A DNA stretch of 64,000 bases from an uncultured Lysobacteraceae bacterium (lineage in GTDB: Bacteria > Pseudomonadota > Gammaproteobacteria > Xanthomonadales > Xanthomonadaceae). Location of the stretch: NCBI GenBank assembly GCA_936911875.1, contig CAKZGB010000020.1, positions 1 through 64,000 on the forward strand, read 5' to 3'. The stretch's first letter is position 1. Every line of letters starts with the position of its first letter. The position numbers and the translations under genes are program-made. The notes under the pieces are model-generated. The model did not search any database. It was not told where the DNA came from and saw only the letters and a program-made list of their open reading frames with translations. This document shows positions 48,746 through 57,976 of this stretch, one piece after another.

Positions 48746-50065
48746 TTGGCGCGTTTTGACCTGACCCCATTTGAACTTGAAATCACCGGCATGACCCATG
48801 ACGGCAAGGGCGTCGCCCGTCGTCCTGATGGCAAGGCCGTCTTTGTGACCGGCTCGCTGCCCGGCGAACGCGTCATGGTCCAGCAGACCGGCAAGAACCG
48901 CAATTTCGATGAGGCCAAATGCGTCGAAGTGCTGCAGGCATCTCCCGATCGTGTGGAGCCGCGTTGCCCGCATTTCGGTCTGTGCTCGGGTTGCACTTTG
49001 CAGCACCTGCGTCCTGACGCACAAATTCTTGCCAAGCAGGAAGTGCTGTTCGACAACTTGCGCCGCATCGGCCACGTGCAGGAACAGACGCGTCTGCCGC
49101 CACTGACGGCCGATCTCTGGAACTATCGCCGCAAGGGCCGTTTCAGCGTACGCCGCGTTGAAAAGAAAGACAAAACGCTGGTCGGTTTTCGTGAAATGCA
49201 GGACTCGCGTTTCGTTGCCGAGATTCATACCTGTGACACCGTGCTGCCTTCGATCAGTGCGCTGATTGCACCGCTGCAGCAACTGATCGATGGCCTGCAG
49301 GGTCGTCGCGATATTCCGCAAGTCGAATTCTGCGCGGGTGATCGCGCGTTGGCGCTGACCGTGCGTCATCTGCAACCGCTGTCCGGAGCCGACCGCCAAG
49401 CTTGGATTGATTTTGCCAAGACGCATTCGGTTTCGATTTTCCTGCAGCCTGCGGGCCCCACCAGCGTGAATGCGCTGTATCCCGAACACACCGACTTGAG
49501 CTTTGATTTACCGGCGTACAACGTCAGCCTGAAATTCAAACCGCTCGACTTTATCCAGGTCAATGCGCGTCTCAATGAAAAGATGATTGATCGCGCACTG
49601 GAGTTGCTTGATCCGCAGCCCGAAGATCGCGTGCTGGATCTGTTCTGCGGTCTGGGCAATTTCACCTTGCCGCTCGCGACTAAAGTCGCCGAGGTAGTCG
49701 GTGTCGAAGGCGATGCTGTCCTCGTCGAAGCGGGCCGCGCCAATGCCGCACACAACGGCCTGGAGAATGCGAAATTCCATGTCGCCAATCTGGCCGAGGA
49801 CATGCGCCATCATCCGTGGATGAAGCAGCGCTTCAACAAGCTGCTGCTCGATCCGCCACGTTCGGGCGCCGACTTCTGTCTGACCCAGCTGGATCTGAGT
49901 GCGTTTGATCGCATCGTATACGTGAGTTGCCATCCGGCCTCGCTGGCGCGTGATGCGGGTTATCTGGTCAACGAAAAGGGCTGGAAACTCAAGACCGCGG
50001 GCGTCATGGACATGTTTCCGCACACGGGTCACGTCGAATCCATCGCTCTGTTCGAACGGAGCTGA
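48746..50065 (+). CDS. rlmD: 23S rRNA (uracil-1939-C5) methyltransferase
   Basis: 439 residues. TRAM domain at the start (FELEITGMTHDGKGVARRPDGKAVFVTG), the Fe-S cluster Cys residues CPHFGLCSGC plus a Cys in IHTCDT, SAM motif LDLFCGLGNFTLPL, DPPRSG and catalytic Cys in VYVSCHPASLARD. The start is a TTG at 48746, the only codon that fits the N-terminal homology. RumA/RlmD is more likely than RlmC because of the TRAM domain. Confidence 0.93.
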   Translation: MARFDLTPFELEITGMTHDGKGVARRPDGKAVFVTGSLPGERVMVQQTGKNRNFDEAKCVEVLQASPDRVEPRCPHFGLCSGCTLQHLRPDAQILAKQEVLFDNLRRIGHVQEQTRLPPLTADLWNYRRKGRFSVRRVEKKDKTLVGFREMQDSRFVAEIHTCDTVLPSISALIAPLQQLIDGLQGRRDIPQVEFCAGDRALALTVRHLQPLSGADRQAWIDFAKTHSVSIFLQPAGPTSVNALYPEHTDLSFDLPAYNVSLKFKPLDFIQVNARLNEKMIDRALELLDPQPEDRVLDLFCGLGNFTLPLATKVAEVVGVEGDAVLVEAGRANAAHNGLENAKFHVANLAEDMRHHPWMKQRFNKLLLDPPRSGADFCLTQLDLSAFDRIVYVSCHPASLARDAGYLVNEKGWKLKTAGVMDMFPHTGHVESIALFERS

Positions 50066-50067
50066 TC

Positions 50068-50601
50068 ATGGGCATCGAAATCGAACGCAAGTTTCTGGTC
50101 AACGGCACGGCGTGGCAATCCCGCGTCAGTCGCCGCATCGAAATGACGCAAGCCTATCTCAACGATCTCAAGATGGTCGAGTCCGGCGAATTGCGCTCAT
50201 CGGTGCGCGTGCGGATCGAAGACGATCGTGCCTTCCTCAATATCAAATCGGCGCAGCGTGGTGCCGCACGGCAGGAATTTGAATACGAGATTCCCTGCAG
50301 TGATGCGCGCGACTTGCTGAAGCTGTGTGTCGGCGGAGTGGTCGAGAAAACGCGTCATTGGGTGGAACATGACGGATTCCGCTGGGAGATCGATCAGTTT
50401 GCCGGTGACAACGAAGGCCTGGTCGTCGCCGAAATTGAACTCCCTAGTGAAGACACCGCCTTTGACTTGCCCGAGTGGGCAGGAGTCGAGGTCACGCAGC
50501 ATCTTCGTTATTACAACTTGGCCTTGGCCGAATATCCGTTTCGTCAATGGACGGAACAGGAGCGCGCCGGCCCGCAAATTGGAGCAGTAGACGCATGCTG
50601 A
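50068..50601 (+). CDS. CYTH-domain protein (inorganic triphosphatase-like)
   Basis: 177 residues, a stand-alone CYTH domain. N-terminal EIERKFLV is the ExExK motif; R-R-RI and FLNIKS, R-EFEYEI, a W-ID-F strand and VAEIELPSED complete the tunnel fold that binds triphosphates. Lacks the CHAD domain of YgiF, so it is like NeuTTM-type proteins. It starts 2 bases after rlmD and its end overlaps the nagZ start by 7 bases. Activity on tripolyphosphate is likely but not proven. Confidence 0.88.
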   Translation: MGIEIERKFLVNGTAWQSRVSRRIEMTQAYLNDLKMVESGELRSSVRVRIEDDRAFLNIKSAQRGAARQEFEYEIPCSDARDLLKLCVGGVVEKTRHWVEHDGFRWEIDQFAGDNEGLVVAEIELPSEDTAFDLPEWAGVEVTQHLRYYNLALAEYPFRQWTEQERAGPQIGAVDAC

Positions 50602-51575
50602 TTATCGGCGTCGCCGGAACCGAACTTACCGAGCAAGAGCGCGATTGGCTGCAGCATCCTGCCTGTGGTGGCGTGATCCTGTTTGCACGGAACTTCGAGT
50701 CGCGCGATCAGGTGATTGAACTGACCCGCGCCATTCGTGCCGCTGCACCGCAGCCGCAACTGATCTGCGTTGATCAGGAAGGCGGTCGCGTACAGCGTTT
50801 CCGTGAGGGCTTTAGCGCATTGCCGCCACTCGAGGTCTTTGCTTCGCGTCCCGACGATACGGCGGCCGCAGCGGATCACGCGTGGCTGATGGCCTCCGAA
50901 ATCCGCGCACTCGGCATGGACCTGAGCTTTGCGCCGGTGCTGGATTTAGGTCGTGGCAATCGGGCCATCGGTAATCGTGCTTTCTCTGCCGATCCGCAAG
51001 TCATTGCCCGTCTGGGCACGGCTTATATCGAGGGCCTGCACCGCGCCGATATGGCGGCAACGATCAAACATTTCCCGGGTCACGGTTCGGTGCTCGAAGA
51101 CACGCACTTCGACACGGCCATTGATCCGCGCTCTTACGAAGAGATTCGTGAGCTCGACATGGTGCCGTTTGCACAAGCCATTCAAAACGGTGCCGATGCG
51201 GTCATGATGGCGCACGTCATCTACCCGCAAGTCTCCGAGGATCCGGCCGGCTACAGTACGCGTTGGATTCGCGACATTCTGCGTGGTGAGCTGGGCTTTA
51301 ACGGCGTCGTGTTCTCCGATGACATCGGCATGGCCGCAGCGCATTCAACCGGTGGTGTGGCCTCGCGCATCCATGCGCATCTCGATGCCGGCTGCGATGT
51401 GGTCCTGGTCTGTCACCCCGAGCTCGTACCCGAGGCTCTCATCGCGATGCAGGGCCGCACCCTGCTCCCTGAAGTCCTGCAACCCTTGCTCCGTTCGCCG
51501 GAGCCGCACTGGCAAGATCTCACCGCATCCAAGTCCTATCAGGACATCCGCCAACTCGTGGAATCTCTGGCATGA
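50595..51575 (+). CDS. nagZ: Beta-N-acetylhexosaminidase (NagZ, GH3)
   Basis: 326 residues. Family motifs: VDQEGGRVQRFREGF, KHFPGHGSVLEDTHFD with the catalytic His/Asp pair near residue 165, and the nucleophile Asp in FSDDIGM near 240. Cytosolic muropeptide recycling, releasing GlcNAc from anhydromuropeptides; the products influence AmpC-type beta-lactamase induction in many bacteria. Overlaps CYTH and hpt by 7 and 4 bases. Confidence 0.96.
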   Translation: MLIIGVAGTELTEQERDWLQHPACGGVILFARNFESRDQVIELTRAIRAAAPQPQLICVDQEGGRVQRFREGFSALPPLEVFASRPDDTAAAADHAWLMASEIRALGMDLSFAPVLDLGRGNRAIGNRAFSADPQVIARLGTAYIEGLHRADMAATIKHFPGHGSVLEDTHFDTAIDPRSYEEIRELDMVPFAQAIQNGADAVMMAHVIYPQVSEDPAGYSTRWIRDILRGELGFNGVVFSDDIGMAAAHSTGGVASRIHAHLDAGCDVVLVCHPELVPEALIAMQGRTLLPEVLQPLLRSPEPHWQDLTASKSYQDIRQLVESLA

Positions 51576-52129
51576 ACACAAAACATCCCCTGAGCGAGGC
51601 GCTGCCCCGTTCGGAAATCGTTGTCGACCGCGACACCATCCATGCCGGCATTCAGCGCATCGCCGCGCAAATCGTCAATGACTATCAGGACGAAGTGCCA
51701 ATCATGCTGACTGTTCTGCACGGCGGTCTGCCGTTCGCAGCGTTCCTGTCGATGGCGGTAGGCGATCTGGGTCTCGATATGCGCTACGACTACGTGCATG
51801 CCACCCGCTATCGCGGCGAAACCCGCGGCAGCGATTTGGTGTGGAAGGCCAAGCCGACCGCCGACGTTGCCGGCCGTCGCGTGCTGCTGACCGATGACAT
51901 TCTCGACGAAGGCCTGACCTTGCTCGCGGTGCGTGACTGGCTGCTGGAGCAGGGCGCCAAAGACGTGCGCATTGCGGCGCTGTCCGTCAAGAATCACGAT
52001 CGCGCCGTGCCCGGACTCAAGGCCGATTATGTTGCGGTCGAGGTGCCGGACCGGTACGTGTTCGGATTCGGTATGGACTACTATGAGCAGGGCCGGAATC
52101 TGCCGGACATTTGGGCACTGAAGGAATAA
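51572..52129 (+). CDS. hpt: Hypoxanthine-guanine phosphoribosyltransferase
   Basis: 185 residues. PRPP motif VLLTDDILDEGLTL near residue 112, the flexible loop with YRGETRGSDLVW, and the C-terminal VPDRYVFGFGMDY. Converts hypoxanthine (and guanine) to IMP/GMP. It overlaps nagZ and precedes the phosphorylase mtnP, whose product may be its substrate. Confidence 0.93.
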   Translation: MNTKHPLSEALPRSEIVVDRDTIHAGIQRIAAQIVNDYQDEVPIMLTVLHGGLPFAAFLSMAVGDLGLDMRYDYVHATRYRGETRGSDLVWKAKPTADVAGRRVLLTDDILDEGLTLLAVRDWLLEQGAKDVRIAALSVKNHDRAVPGLKADYVAVEVPDRYVFGFGMDYYEQGRNLPDIWALKE

Positions 52130-52134
52130 GCGGT

Positions 52135-52899
52135 ATGAGCGACGATTCAATCCAACTGGCAGTCATCGGCGGCACCGGTATCTACGGTCTGGCCGAACTT
52201 GTCGACATGACCACCGAGCTGCCGCTGACCGACTACGGCGATCCTTCGGGTCCTGTGCGCGTGGGTCGTCTGCAGGAGGGCGGTGCCCGCATTGCCTTCA
52301 TGGCGCGTCATGGCGAAGCGCATTCCGTTCCGCCGCACCGTATCAACTACCGTGCCAATCTCGCAGCGCTCAAGTCATTGGGCGTGCAGCGTGTGCTGGC
52401 GCTCAACACTGTGGGCGGCATCACTGAAGATTACGGTCCCGGCGTGCTGGGCTGCCCGCACGATCTGATCGATTACACCTGGGGTCGCATCTCCACCATT
52501 TGCGAAGAGCCGGGCGTTGAAGTCATTCACGTCGATTTCGGTGAACCGTATTGCCGCTCGCTGCGTCAGTCCGTGCTGCAGGCATCGACGCGTGCCGGTG
52601 TTGCGGTGATCGATGGCGGTGTTTACGGTGCGACGCAAGGCCCGCGTCTGGAAACGCGCGCAGAGATTGCCCGCATGCGCCGCGACGGTTGCGATCTGGT
52701 CGGCATGACCGGCATGCCCGAGGCCGGTATCGCACGCGAACTGGGCTTGGATTATGCGTGTCTGGCCATTGTCGCCAACTGGGCCGCAGGTGCGGGCCCC
52801 GATGTCGACGAAGTCATCACCCTTGATGATGTGCTCGCCAACGTCGCGGCCGCTACGGCCGATGTCGCCAAAATCCTGCACGCACTGACGGCCCAATAA
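52135..52899 (+). CDS. mtnP: Methylthioadenosine/methylthioinosine phosphorylase
   Basis: 254 residues of the PNP/MTAP family: IGGTGIYGL near the start, MARHGEAHSVPPHRINYRAN, GGVYGATQGPRLETRAEI, GMTGMPEAGIARELGL. The close link with hpt suggests the 5'-methylthioinosine-specific form known in Pseudomonas (PA3004), where MTA is first deaminated and hypoxanthine is then salvaged. Sequence alone does not decide between adenosine and inosine specificity. The start ATG at 52135 is 5 bases after hpt. Confidence 0.88.
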   Translation: MSDDSIQLAVIGGTGIYGLAELVDMTTELPLTDYGDPSGPVRVGRLQEGGARIAFMARHGEAHSVPPHRINYRANLAALKSLGVQRVLALNTVGGITEDYGPGVLGCPHDLIDYTWGRISTICEEPGVEVIHVDFGEPYCRSLRQSVLQASTRAGVAVIDGGVYGATQGPRLETRAEIARMRRDGCDLVGMTGMPEAGIARELGLDYACLAIVANWAAGAGPDVDEVITLDDVLANVAAATADVAKILHALTAQ

Positions 52900-52927
52900 T
52901 CCGGGCCGTCTTAGGGCGAGTTCTAAC

Positions 52928-54709
52928 TCAGGACTCCGTCGCCATAAACTGCAGCGCGGCAAGATCGGCATAAAGGCCGCCTTCGGCCAGCAGCGAATCG
53001 TGCGTGCCGATAGCCGTAATCGTGCCCTGATCCATCACCACAATGCGATCCGAATTGCGGACGGTGGCAAGACGGTGGGCAATGACCAGCGACGTGCGAT
53101 TGGCCATCAGATGTTCCAGCGCTTCCTGCACGGCACGTTCGCTTTGCGCGTCGAGCGCACTGGTGGCTTCATCGAGCAGCAGAATCGGCGCATCTTTCAG
53201 GATGGCGCGTGCGATGGCCACACGTTGCTGCTGACCGCCGGACAAGCGCGCACCGCGTTCACCCAGCAAGGTGTTGAATCCTTCGGGCAGGGCCTCGATA
53301 AATTCCAGTGCATTGGCGGCGCGGGCGGCGGCGATCACTTCGTCATCAGTGGCATCAAGACGGCCGTAACGGATATTGTCCATTACCGAGGCTGCAAACA
53401 GGCTCGGCGACTGCGACACCAGTGCAATGTTTTCGCGCAGCGATTGCAGGGTGACACTGCGGATGTCCTTGCCGTCCACGGCGATCTCGCCGGCGGTGGG
53501 ATCGTAGAAACGCATCAGCAGATTGAGTACGGTGGTCTTACCCGCACCCGATGGGCCCACCAGCGCCACGCGTTCACCCGGTCGGATATGCAAATCAAAT
53601 CCGTGGATGGCCGGACGGTCGCTGCGACTGGCGTACTCGAACCGAACATTGCGGAACTGCAGATCACCGCGTACGGACTCGAGTCGCGCATTGCCCGTGT
53701 CCTGCACGGCGGCCGGCGTCTCCAGCAATTCCGAGATGCGGCTCATGCCACCACCGGCCTTCTGCAGTTCATTCCAGACCTCGGCCAATGCCCCAACCGA
53801 ACCCGCGCCGATGATGGCGTAGAACAGGAACTGGGCCAGGGTGCCGCCGGACATGTGACCTTGCGTAACGTCATTCGCGCCCAGCCACAGCACGGCAATG
53901 ATCGAGCAGAACACCAGCAGCATGACCAGTGCAGTCACCAGCGATTGTGTGGTGATGCGCTTGCGCGCGGTACGGACCGCCAGATCCATCGACTCGGTGT
54001 AGCGGCCGCGCTCGTAATTTTCGCGTGTATTGGATTGGACCGTGGCGACACCTTGCAGTGTTTCGGTTGCCAGCGAGTTGGCATCACCGATGCGGTCCTG
54101 GCTTAGGCGCGAGGCTTTGGCCAAGGTCCGGCCGGCAAACACAATCGGCAGCACGGCCAGCGGAATGCCGATCAGGGTATAGGCAGCGAGGCGCGGACTG
54201 GTGACGAACAACATCGCCAGCGAACCGAACACCGTGACCAGAGAGCGCAGCGCCACAGAGATTGTGGAGCCGATGACACTGCGCAGCAGCTCGGCGTCGG
54301 CGGTGAGGCGCGAGATCAGATCGCCGCTGCGGTGCCGATCGTGAAAGGCCAGATCCATGCCGATCAGATGCGAGTACAGCTGCTTGCGCAGATCGCCGAC
54401 CGTGCGCTCACCTAGCAACGAAATAAAGTAAAAGCGAATGGCGGTGCCGATGGCCATGATGATGGCAACGGCAACGGCAAACACAAAGGCCTTGTTGGTA
54501 TGCGCCATCGACGCGCCCAAGCCCTGATCAATGATGCGACGCGCAGCCACCGGCAAGGTCAGTGTGGCCGAGCTGGTTACAGCGAGTGCCAGCAACCAGC
54601 CAATCAGCAGTCCTTTGTGACGACTGAGCAGGGGTGTGACGCCGCGCAGGCTCTTAAACACTTCAGAGCGGCTCAGCTTTGCGGATTGTTTCTCTTCAGT
54701 CATCTTCAT
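52928..54709 (-). CDS. ABC exporter, MsbA/LmrA type (fused membrane and ATPase domains)
   Basis: 593 residues. Six membrane helices (about 30-310), then an ATPase with Walker A GPSGAGKTT, signature LSGGQQQR, Walker B ILLLDEATSALD and H-loop VIAHRLAT. It works as a homodimer to flip lipids or export drugs. Because msbA is usually next to lpxK, and neither is here, I would not call it MsbA. The ATG at 54709 overlaps the yigZ stop by 14 bases; the ATG at 54703 is an alternative. It converges with mtnP. Confidence 0.9.
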   Translation of the reverse strand: MKMTEEKQSAKLSRSEVFKSLRGVTPLLSRHKGLLIGWLLALAVTSSATLTLPVAARRIIDQGLGASMAHTNKAFVFAVAVAIIMAIGTAIRFYFISLLGERTVGDLRKQLYSHLIGMDLAFHDRHRSGDLISRLTADAELLRSVIGSTISVALRSLVTVFGSLAMLFVTSPRLAAYTLIGIPLAVLPIVFAGRTLAKASRLSQDRIGDANSLATETLQGVATVQSNTRENYERGRYTESMDLAVRTARKRITTQSLVTALVMLLVFCSIIAVLWLGANDVTQGHMSGGTLAQFLFYAIIGAGSVGALAEVWNELQKAGGGMSRISELLETPAAVQDTGNARLESVRGDLQFRNVRFEYASRSDRPAIHGFDLHIRPGERVALVGPSGAGKTTVLNLLMRFYDPTAGEIAVDGKDIRSVTLQSLRENIALVSQSPSLFAASVMDNIRYGRLDATDDEVIAAARAANALEFIEALPEGFNTLLGERGARLSGGQQQRVAIARAILKDAPILLLDEATSALDAQSERAVQEALEHLMANRTSLVIAHRLATVRNSDRIVVMDQGTITAIGTHDSLLAEGGLYADLAALQFMATES

Positions 54710-55283
54710 TCCAAATCAATTGACCGCGGGTGGCATCGGTGAGCGCCGTGTGCAACGTCTCAAACCGGTCTGCCGGAACATCGACGTGCCACAGAACGCC
54801 TTGCGGTTGCCACTGCTCGTCGCGCTTGTGCGCGCCGTGTTGCTCCAGTAAGGCATGAGCCGGTCCCAAATACTCGAAACCCAGCTCCAGCCGAAAGCTC
54901 TTGCGTAAGACAATGGGGTCGCGCGGTGCCGTTCGCAAGCACTCAGCCGCCGTGCCGCCGTACGCACGCACCAGCCCACCAACGCCCAGCTTGGTGCCGC
55001 CGTACCATCGGATCACCAGACAGACCACACGATCCAGTCCCTGGCCCTCAATGGCCGACAGGATCGGACGTCCGGCGCTACCGCCGGGTTCGCCATCGTC
55101 ATTGAAACGATACAGCCCGCCTATCTTGTACGCCCAACAGTTGTGCGTGGCATCCGCAACCTGCACGCCTCGTAACCATTCGAGCGCTTCTTCGGGCGAG
55201 GTCACCGGCACGGCAATGGCCAGAAACCGACTGCCTTTAATGTCCTGTTCGAAGCGCGCCTCGGCGCTTAACGTTTCTGCCAT
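54696..55283 (-). CDS. yigZ: IMPACT/YigZ family protein
   Basis: 195 residues. Signature regions SRFLAIAVPVTSPEEALEWL, YRFNDDGEPGGSAGRPIL and VIRWYGGTKLGVGGLVRAYG. A conserved family of unclear role, linked to translation stress in eukaryotic IMPACT. Its start overlaps the aldehyde dehydrogenase stop (TGATG), so it belongs to the xseA-led operon. Confidence 0.93.
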   Translation of the reverse strand: MAETLSAEARFEQDIKGSRFLAIAVPVTSPEEALEWLRGVQVADATHNCWAYKIGGLYRFNDDGEPGGSAGRPILSAIEGQGLDRVVCLVIRWYGGTKLGVGGLVRAYGGTAAECLRTAPRDPIVLRKSFRLELGFEYLGPAHALLEQHGAHKRDEQWQPQGVLWHVDVPADRFETLHTALTDATRGQLIWNEDD

Positions 55284-56707
55284 CAGTCACGCATCAGCAG
55301 CAAGCGCGGCCGGGTCATCTCACGAATCGCGTAGGGCACGCCTTCTAAACCGCAGCCGGAACGCTTCACGCCGCCATAGGGCATGTGGTCAACGCGAATG
55401 CTGGGCACGTCGCCGATGACCACACCACCGACATCCAACTCATTCCAAGCCTGCATGGCATGATCACGGCGCGCGGTGAACACGCCGGCCTGCAAACCAT
55501 AGTCCGAGGCATTAACGGTCTGCAATGCCTGCGAGAAATCCGAGAACGATTCGATGCACACCAGCGGGCCGAACACTTCCTCACGCCAGGCGAGCTGATC
55601 GTGCGGTACGTTCTCGAGCAAGTGTGCCGGCAGCATGCGGCCCTTACGCTCTCCGCCCGCCAGTAAACCGGCACCTGCCTTACGCGCATCGCGAATCCAT
55701 GTTTCCACGCGTTCTGCGGCCTGTTCATCGATCATCGGTCCGATCGTGACCGTCGAGAATTTGGGGTTACCCATCTTCAGCGACTTCACCTTGGCCCGCA
55801 GGCGTCGACGCAATCCGGGATAGATGGACTCGTGAACCAGCAACCGTTGCACGCTAATGCAGCTCTGACCGCTCTGGTAATAACCGCCGAATACCAGACG
55901 ATCAACTACTCGATCCAACTCCATGCCCGGATCCGCATCGACAATGCATGCGGCATTGCCACCGAGCTCCAGCGTCACAGCCTTGCGGCCGGCCTCGGCT
56001 TTCAGTGACCAGCCGACTTGGCCGCCGGTAAAGCTCAACATATCGATGCGATCATCCTCAACCAACGCTTGCGCCTGATCGACCGGGCAGGGCAGAACCG
56101 AGAAGGCACCCTTTGGAAGGTCCGTGGCAGCAAGCACTTCGGCAATGATCAAGGCGCCGACAGGTGTCTTGTCCGAAGGCTTGAGCACAAACGGACAGCC
56201 GGCAGCAATCGCGGGCGCGACCTTGTGGGCCACCAGATTGAGCGGGAAATTAAAGGGCGTAATAAAGCTCAGTACGCCCAGCGGCACGCGACGAGTGACG
56301 GCCGTGAGACCCATCGCACGCGGCGAGACCTGCATGTCCATCTGTTCGCCGTCGATGCGCGTGGCCTCGCCGGCGGCGATACGGAACGTGTCGATCAGAC
56401 GATCGACCTCGACGCGCGCATCTTTGATCGGTTTGCCGGCCTCAATGCAAAGTGCTTGCGCGAGCTCCTCATGGCGGCGCTCAAACGCACTCACACACTG
56501 CAACAGGATCTCGGCCCGCTTGTACGAAGGCAGGGCGGCCATCTCGGACTTGGCCGCAACGGCTGCAGCAATCGCGCGATCCACCATTTTGGCGTCGGCC
56601 ATGGCCACATGACTGACCACTTCACCGGAGTATTTATCGGTAACGGCCAGGCGCGCCTTGGTGCGCACAGGACGTCCGGCCAGATACAGGGGGTAGGAGC
56701 GCTTCAT
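55283..56707 (-). CDS. NAD(P)-dependent aldehyde dehydrogenase
   Basis: 474 residues. Rossmann FITPFNFPLNLVAHKVAPAIAAGCPFVLKPS, base Glu in TLELGGNAA near 245, nucleophile Cys in GQSCISVQR near 280, and EVFGPLVCIESF. Nearest in style to the lactaldehyde / GapN-like group. The substrate is not evident, and the position between xseA and yigZ is not an arrangement I know. FTGGQVGW replaces the common FTGS motif. Its start overlaps xseA by 4 bases. Confidence 0.88.
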   Translation of the reverse strand: MKRSYPLYLAGRPVRTKARLAVTDKYSGEVVSHVAMADAKMVDRAIAAAVAAKSEMAALPSYKRAEILLQCVSAFERRHEELAQALCIEAGKPIKDARVEVDRLIDTFRIAAGEATRIDGEQMDMQVSPRAMGLTAVTRRVPLGVLSFITPFNFPLNLVAHKVAPAIAAGCPFVLKPSDKTPVGALIIAEVLAATDLPKGAFSVLPCPVDQAQALVEDDRIDMLSFTGGQVGWSLKAEAGRKAVTLELGGNAACIVDADPGMELDRVVDRLVFGGYYQSGQSCISVQRLLVHESIYPGLRRRLRAKVKSLKMGNPKFSTVTIGPMIDEQAAERVETWIRDARKAGAGLLAGGERKGRMLPAHLLENVPHDQLAWREEVFGPLVCIESFSDFSQALQTVNASDYGLQAGVFTARRDHAMQAWNELDVGGVVIGDVPSIRVDHMPYGGVKRSGCGLEGVPYAIREMTRPRLLLMRD

Positions 56708-57933
56708 TCTTTATTCTCCGAGACCGTCGTGTCGGTGACGGTTGCGTGCAGTTCGCCGCTGCGCAGTGAGATGCGCAACGGATCACCGATCACGACCGAT
56801 TGTGCAGACTGCACTACATGGCCATGCTGATCGCGCACGACTGCATAGCCGCGCTCCAGGGTCTGTAACGGATTGACGCCATTGAGGGCACGGCCAAGAC
56901 CGTTGAGTTGGGAACCGCGCAAACGCAGACGATGATCCATGCCCGATTGCAGCCGTTGCATCAGCACGCGGAAACGATCTTGCGTCTTGGCCAATTGCGC
57001 CTGCGGATGCTGCGCACTTAAGCGCAGCTGCGCGCGGTCGAGACGTTGCGCCATGGTCTGCCAACGACGCTGCAGCAAGTGATCCATGCGCGCATGCAGG
57101 CCGTTGAGCTGACGGCCCAGGTCTGCGCGTTCCGGTACTAGCAATTCCGCGGCAGCCGAGGGGGTCGGACCGCGCAAGTCGGCCGCAAATTCAGCCAAGG
57201 AAAAATCGGTCTCGTGCCCCACCGCAACTACAGTGGGGGTATTCATGGCGGCAACGGCGCGGACCACGGGCTCTTCGTTAAAGGCCCACAGGTCTTCGAG
57301 CGAACCGCCGCCGCGCGTCAGCAGCACGACATCGTGCCGTCCGGCGACATCCACCGCCTGCAGCGCGCGCACGATTTGCGGAGCGGCCTGATCGCCTTGC
57401 ACCAGCACCGGCACCACATCGACCTCGACCAGATGGAACCGACGCTCGAGAACGCTGAGCACATCGCGGATGGCAGCGCCGGTAGGCGAAGTGATCACGG
57501 CGATCCGACGCGGCAGAGCAGGGATCGGGCGTTTGCGTTCGGCGTCGAACAGGCCTTCGGCCGTTAACTTGGATTTGAGCTCCTCAAAGGCCTGATGCAG
57601 ATCACCGGTGCCGGCCAGGGCCAGCGAGTCCGCGATCAGCTGATAGCTGCCGGTGGCCTCGTACAGCGAGATCCGGCCGCGGGCAATCACCTTGAGCCCG
57701 TTTTGCGGGGCAAATTTGAGTCGTGCAGCGCTGGATTTGAACATGGCCGAGCGGATCTGGGCGCGCTCATCTTTCAGGGTGAAATAGTAATGCCCTGACG
57801 AAGCGCGGGTCAGCCCGCTGATTTCCGCCTCGACGGAGACAATGCCGATCGCATCCTCAAGCAGGTCCTTGGCCAGCCGGTTGAGCTGGGTCGGAGTGAG
57901 AACGGCATCGGAATTGGCGTTGATTGGCGGCAT
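56704..57933 (-). CDS. xseA: Exodeoxyribonuclease VII large subunit
   Basis: 409 residues. N-terminal OB fold (VSVEAEISGLTRASSGHYYFTLKDERAQIRSAMF), then the catalytic domain with IAVITSPTGAAIRDVLSVLERR, LLTRGGGSLEDLWAFNEEPV and GHETDFSLAEFAADLRGPTPSAAAEL. The C-terminal helical part is shorter than in E. coli (456 residues). It degrades single-stranded DNA. The small subunit xseB is not nearby. Divergent from ispG with about 40 bases between starts. Confidence 0.94.
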   Translation of the reverse strand: MPPINANSDAVLTPTQLNRLAKDLLEDAIGIVSVEAEISGLTRASSGHYYFTLKDERAQIRSAMFKSSAARLKFAPQNGLKVIARGRISLYEATGSYQLIADSLALAGTGDLHQAFEELKSKLTAEGLFDAERKRPIPALPRRIAVITSPTGAAIRDVLSVLERRFHLVEVDVVPVLVQGDQAAPQIVRALQAVDVAGRHDVVLLTRGGGSLEDLWAFNEEPVVRAVAAMNTPTVVAVGHETDFSLAEFAADLRGPTPSAAAELLVPERADLGRQLNGLHARMDHLLQRRWQTMAQRLDRAQLRLSAQHPQAQLAKTQDRFRVLMQRLQSGMDHRLRLRGSQLNGLGRALNGVNPLQTLERGYAVVRDQHGHVVQSAQSVVIGDPLRISLRSGELHATVTDTTVSENKE

Positions 57934-57964
57934 AGCAAGTCACATCCTGGAAATCCGCAAACGG

Positions 57965-57970
57965 TACAAT
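57965..57970 (+). promoter_or_regulatory. -10 box before ispG
   Basis: TACAAT ends 6 bases before the ispG ATG at 57977, so the transcript is expected to begin at the start codon. There is no convincing -35 and no Shine-Dalgarno. Confidence 0.45.
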
Positions 57971-57976
57971 GAGCGG

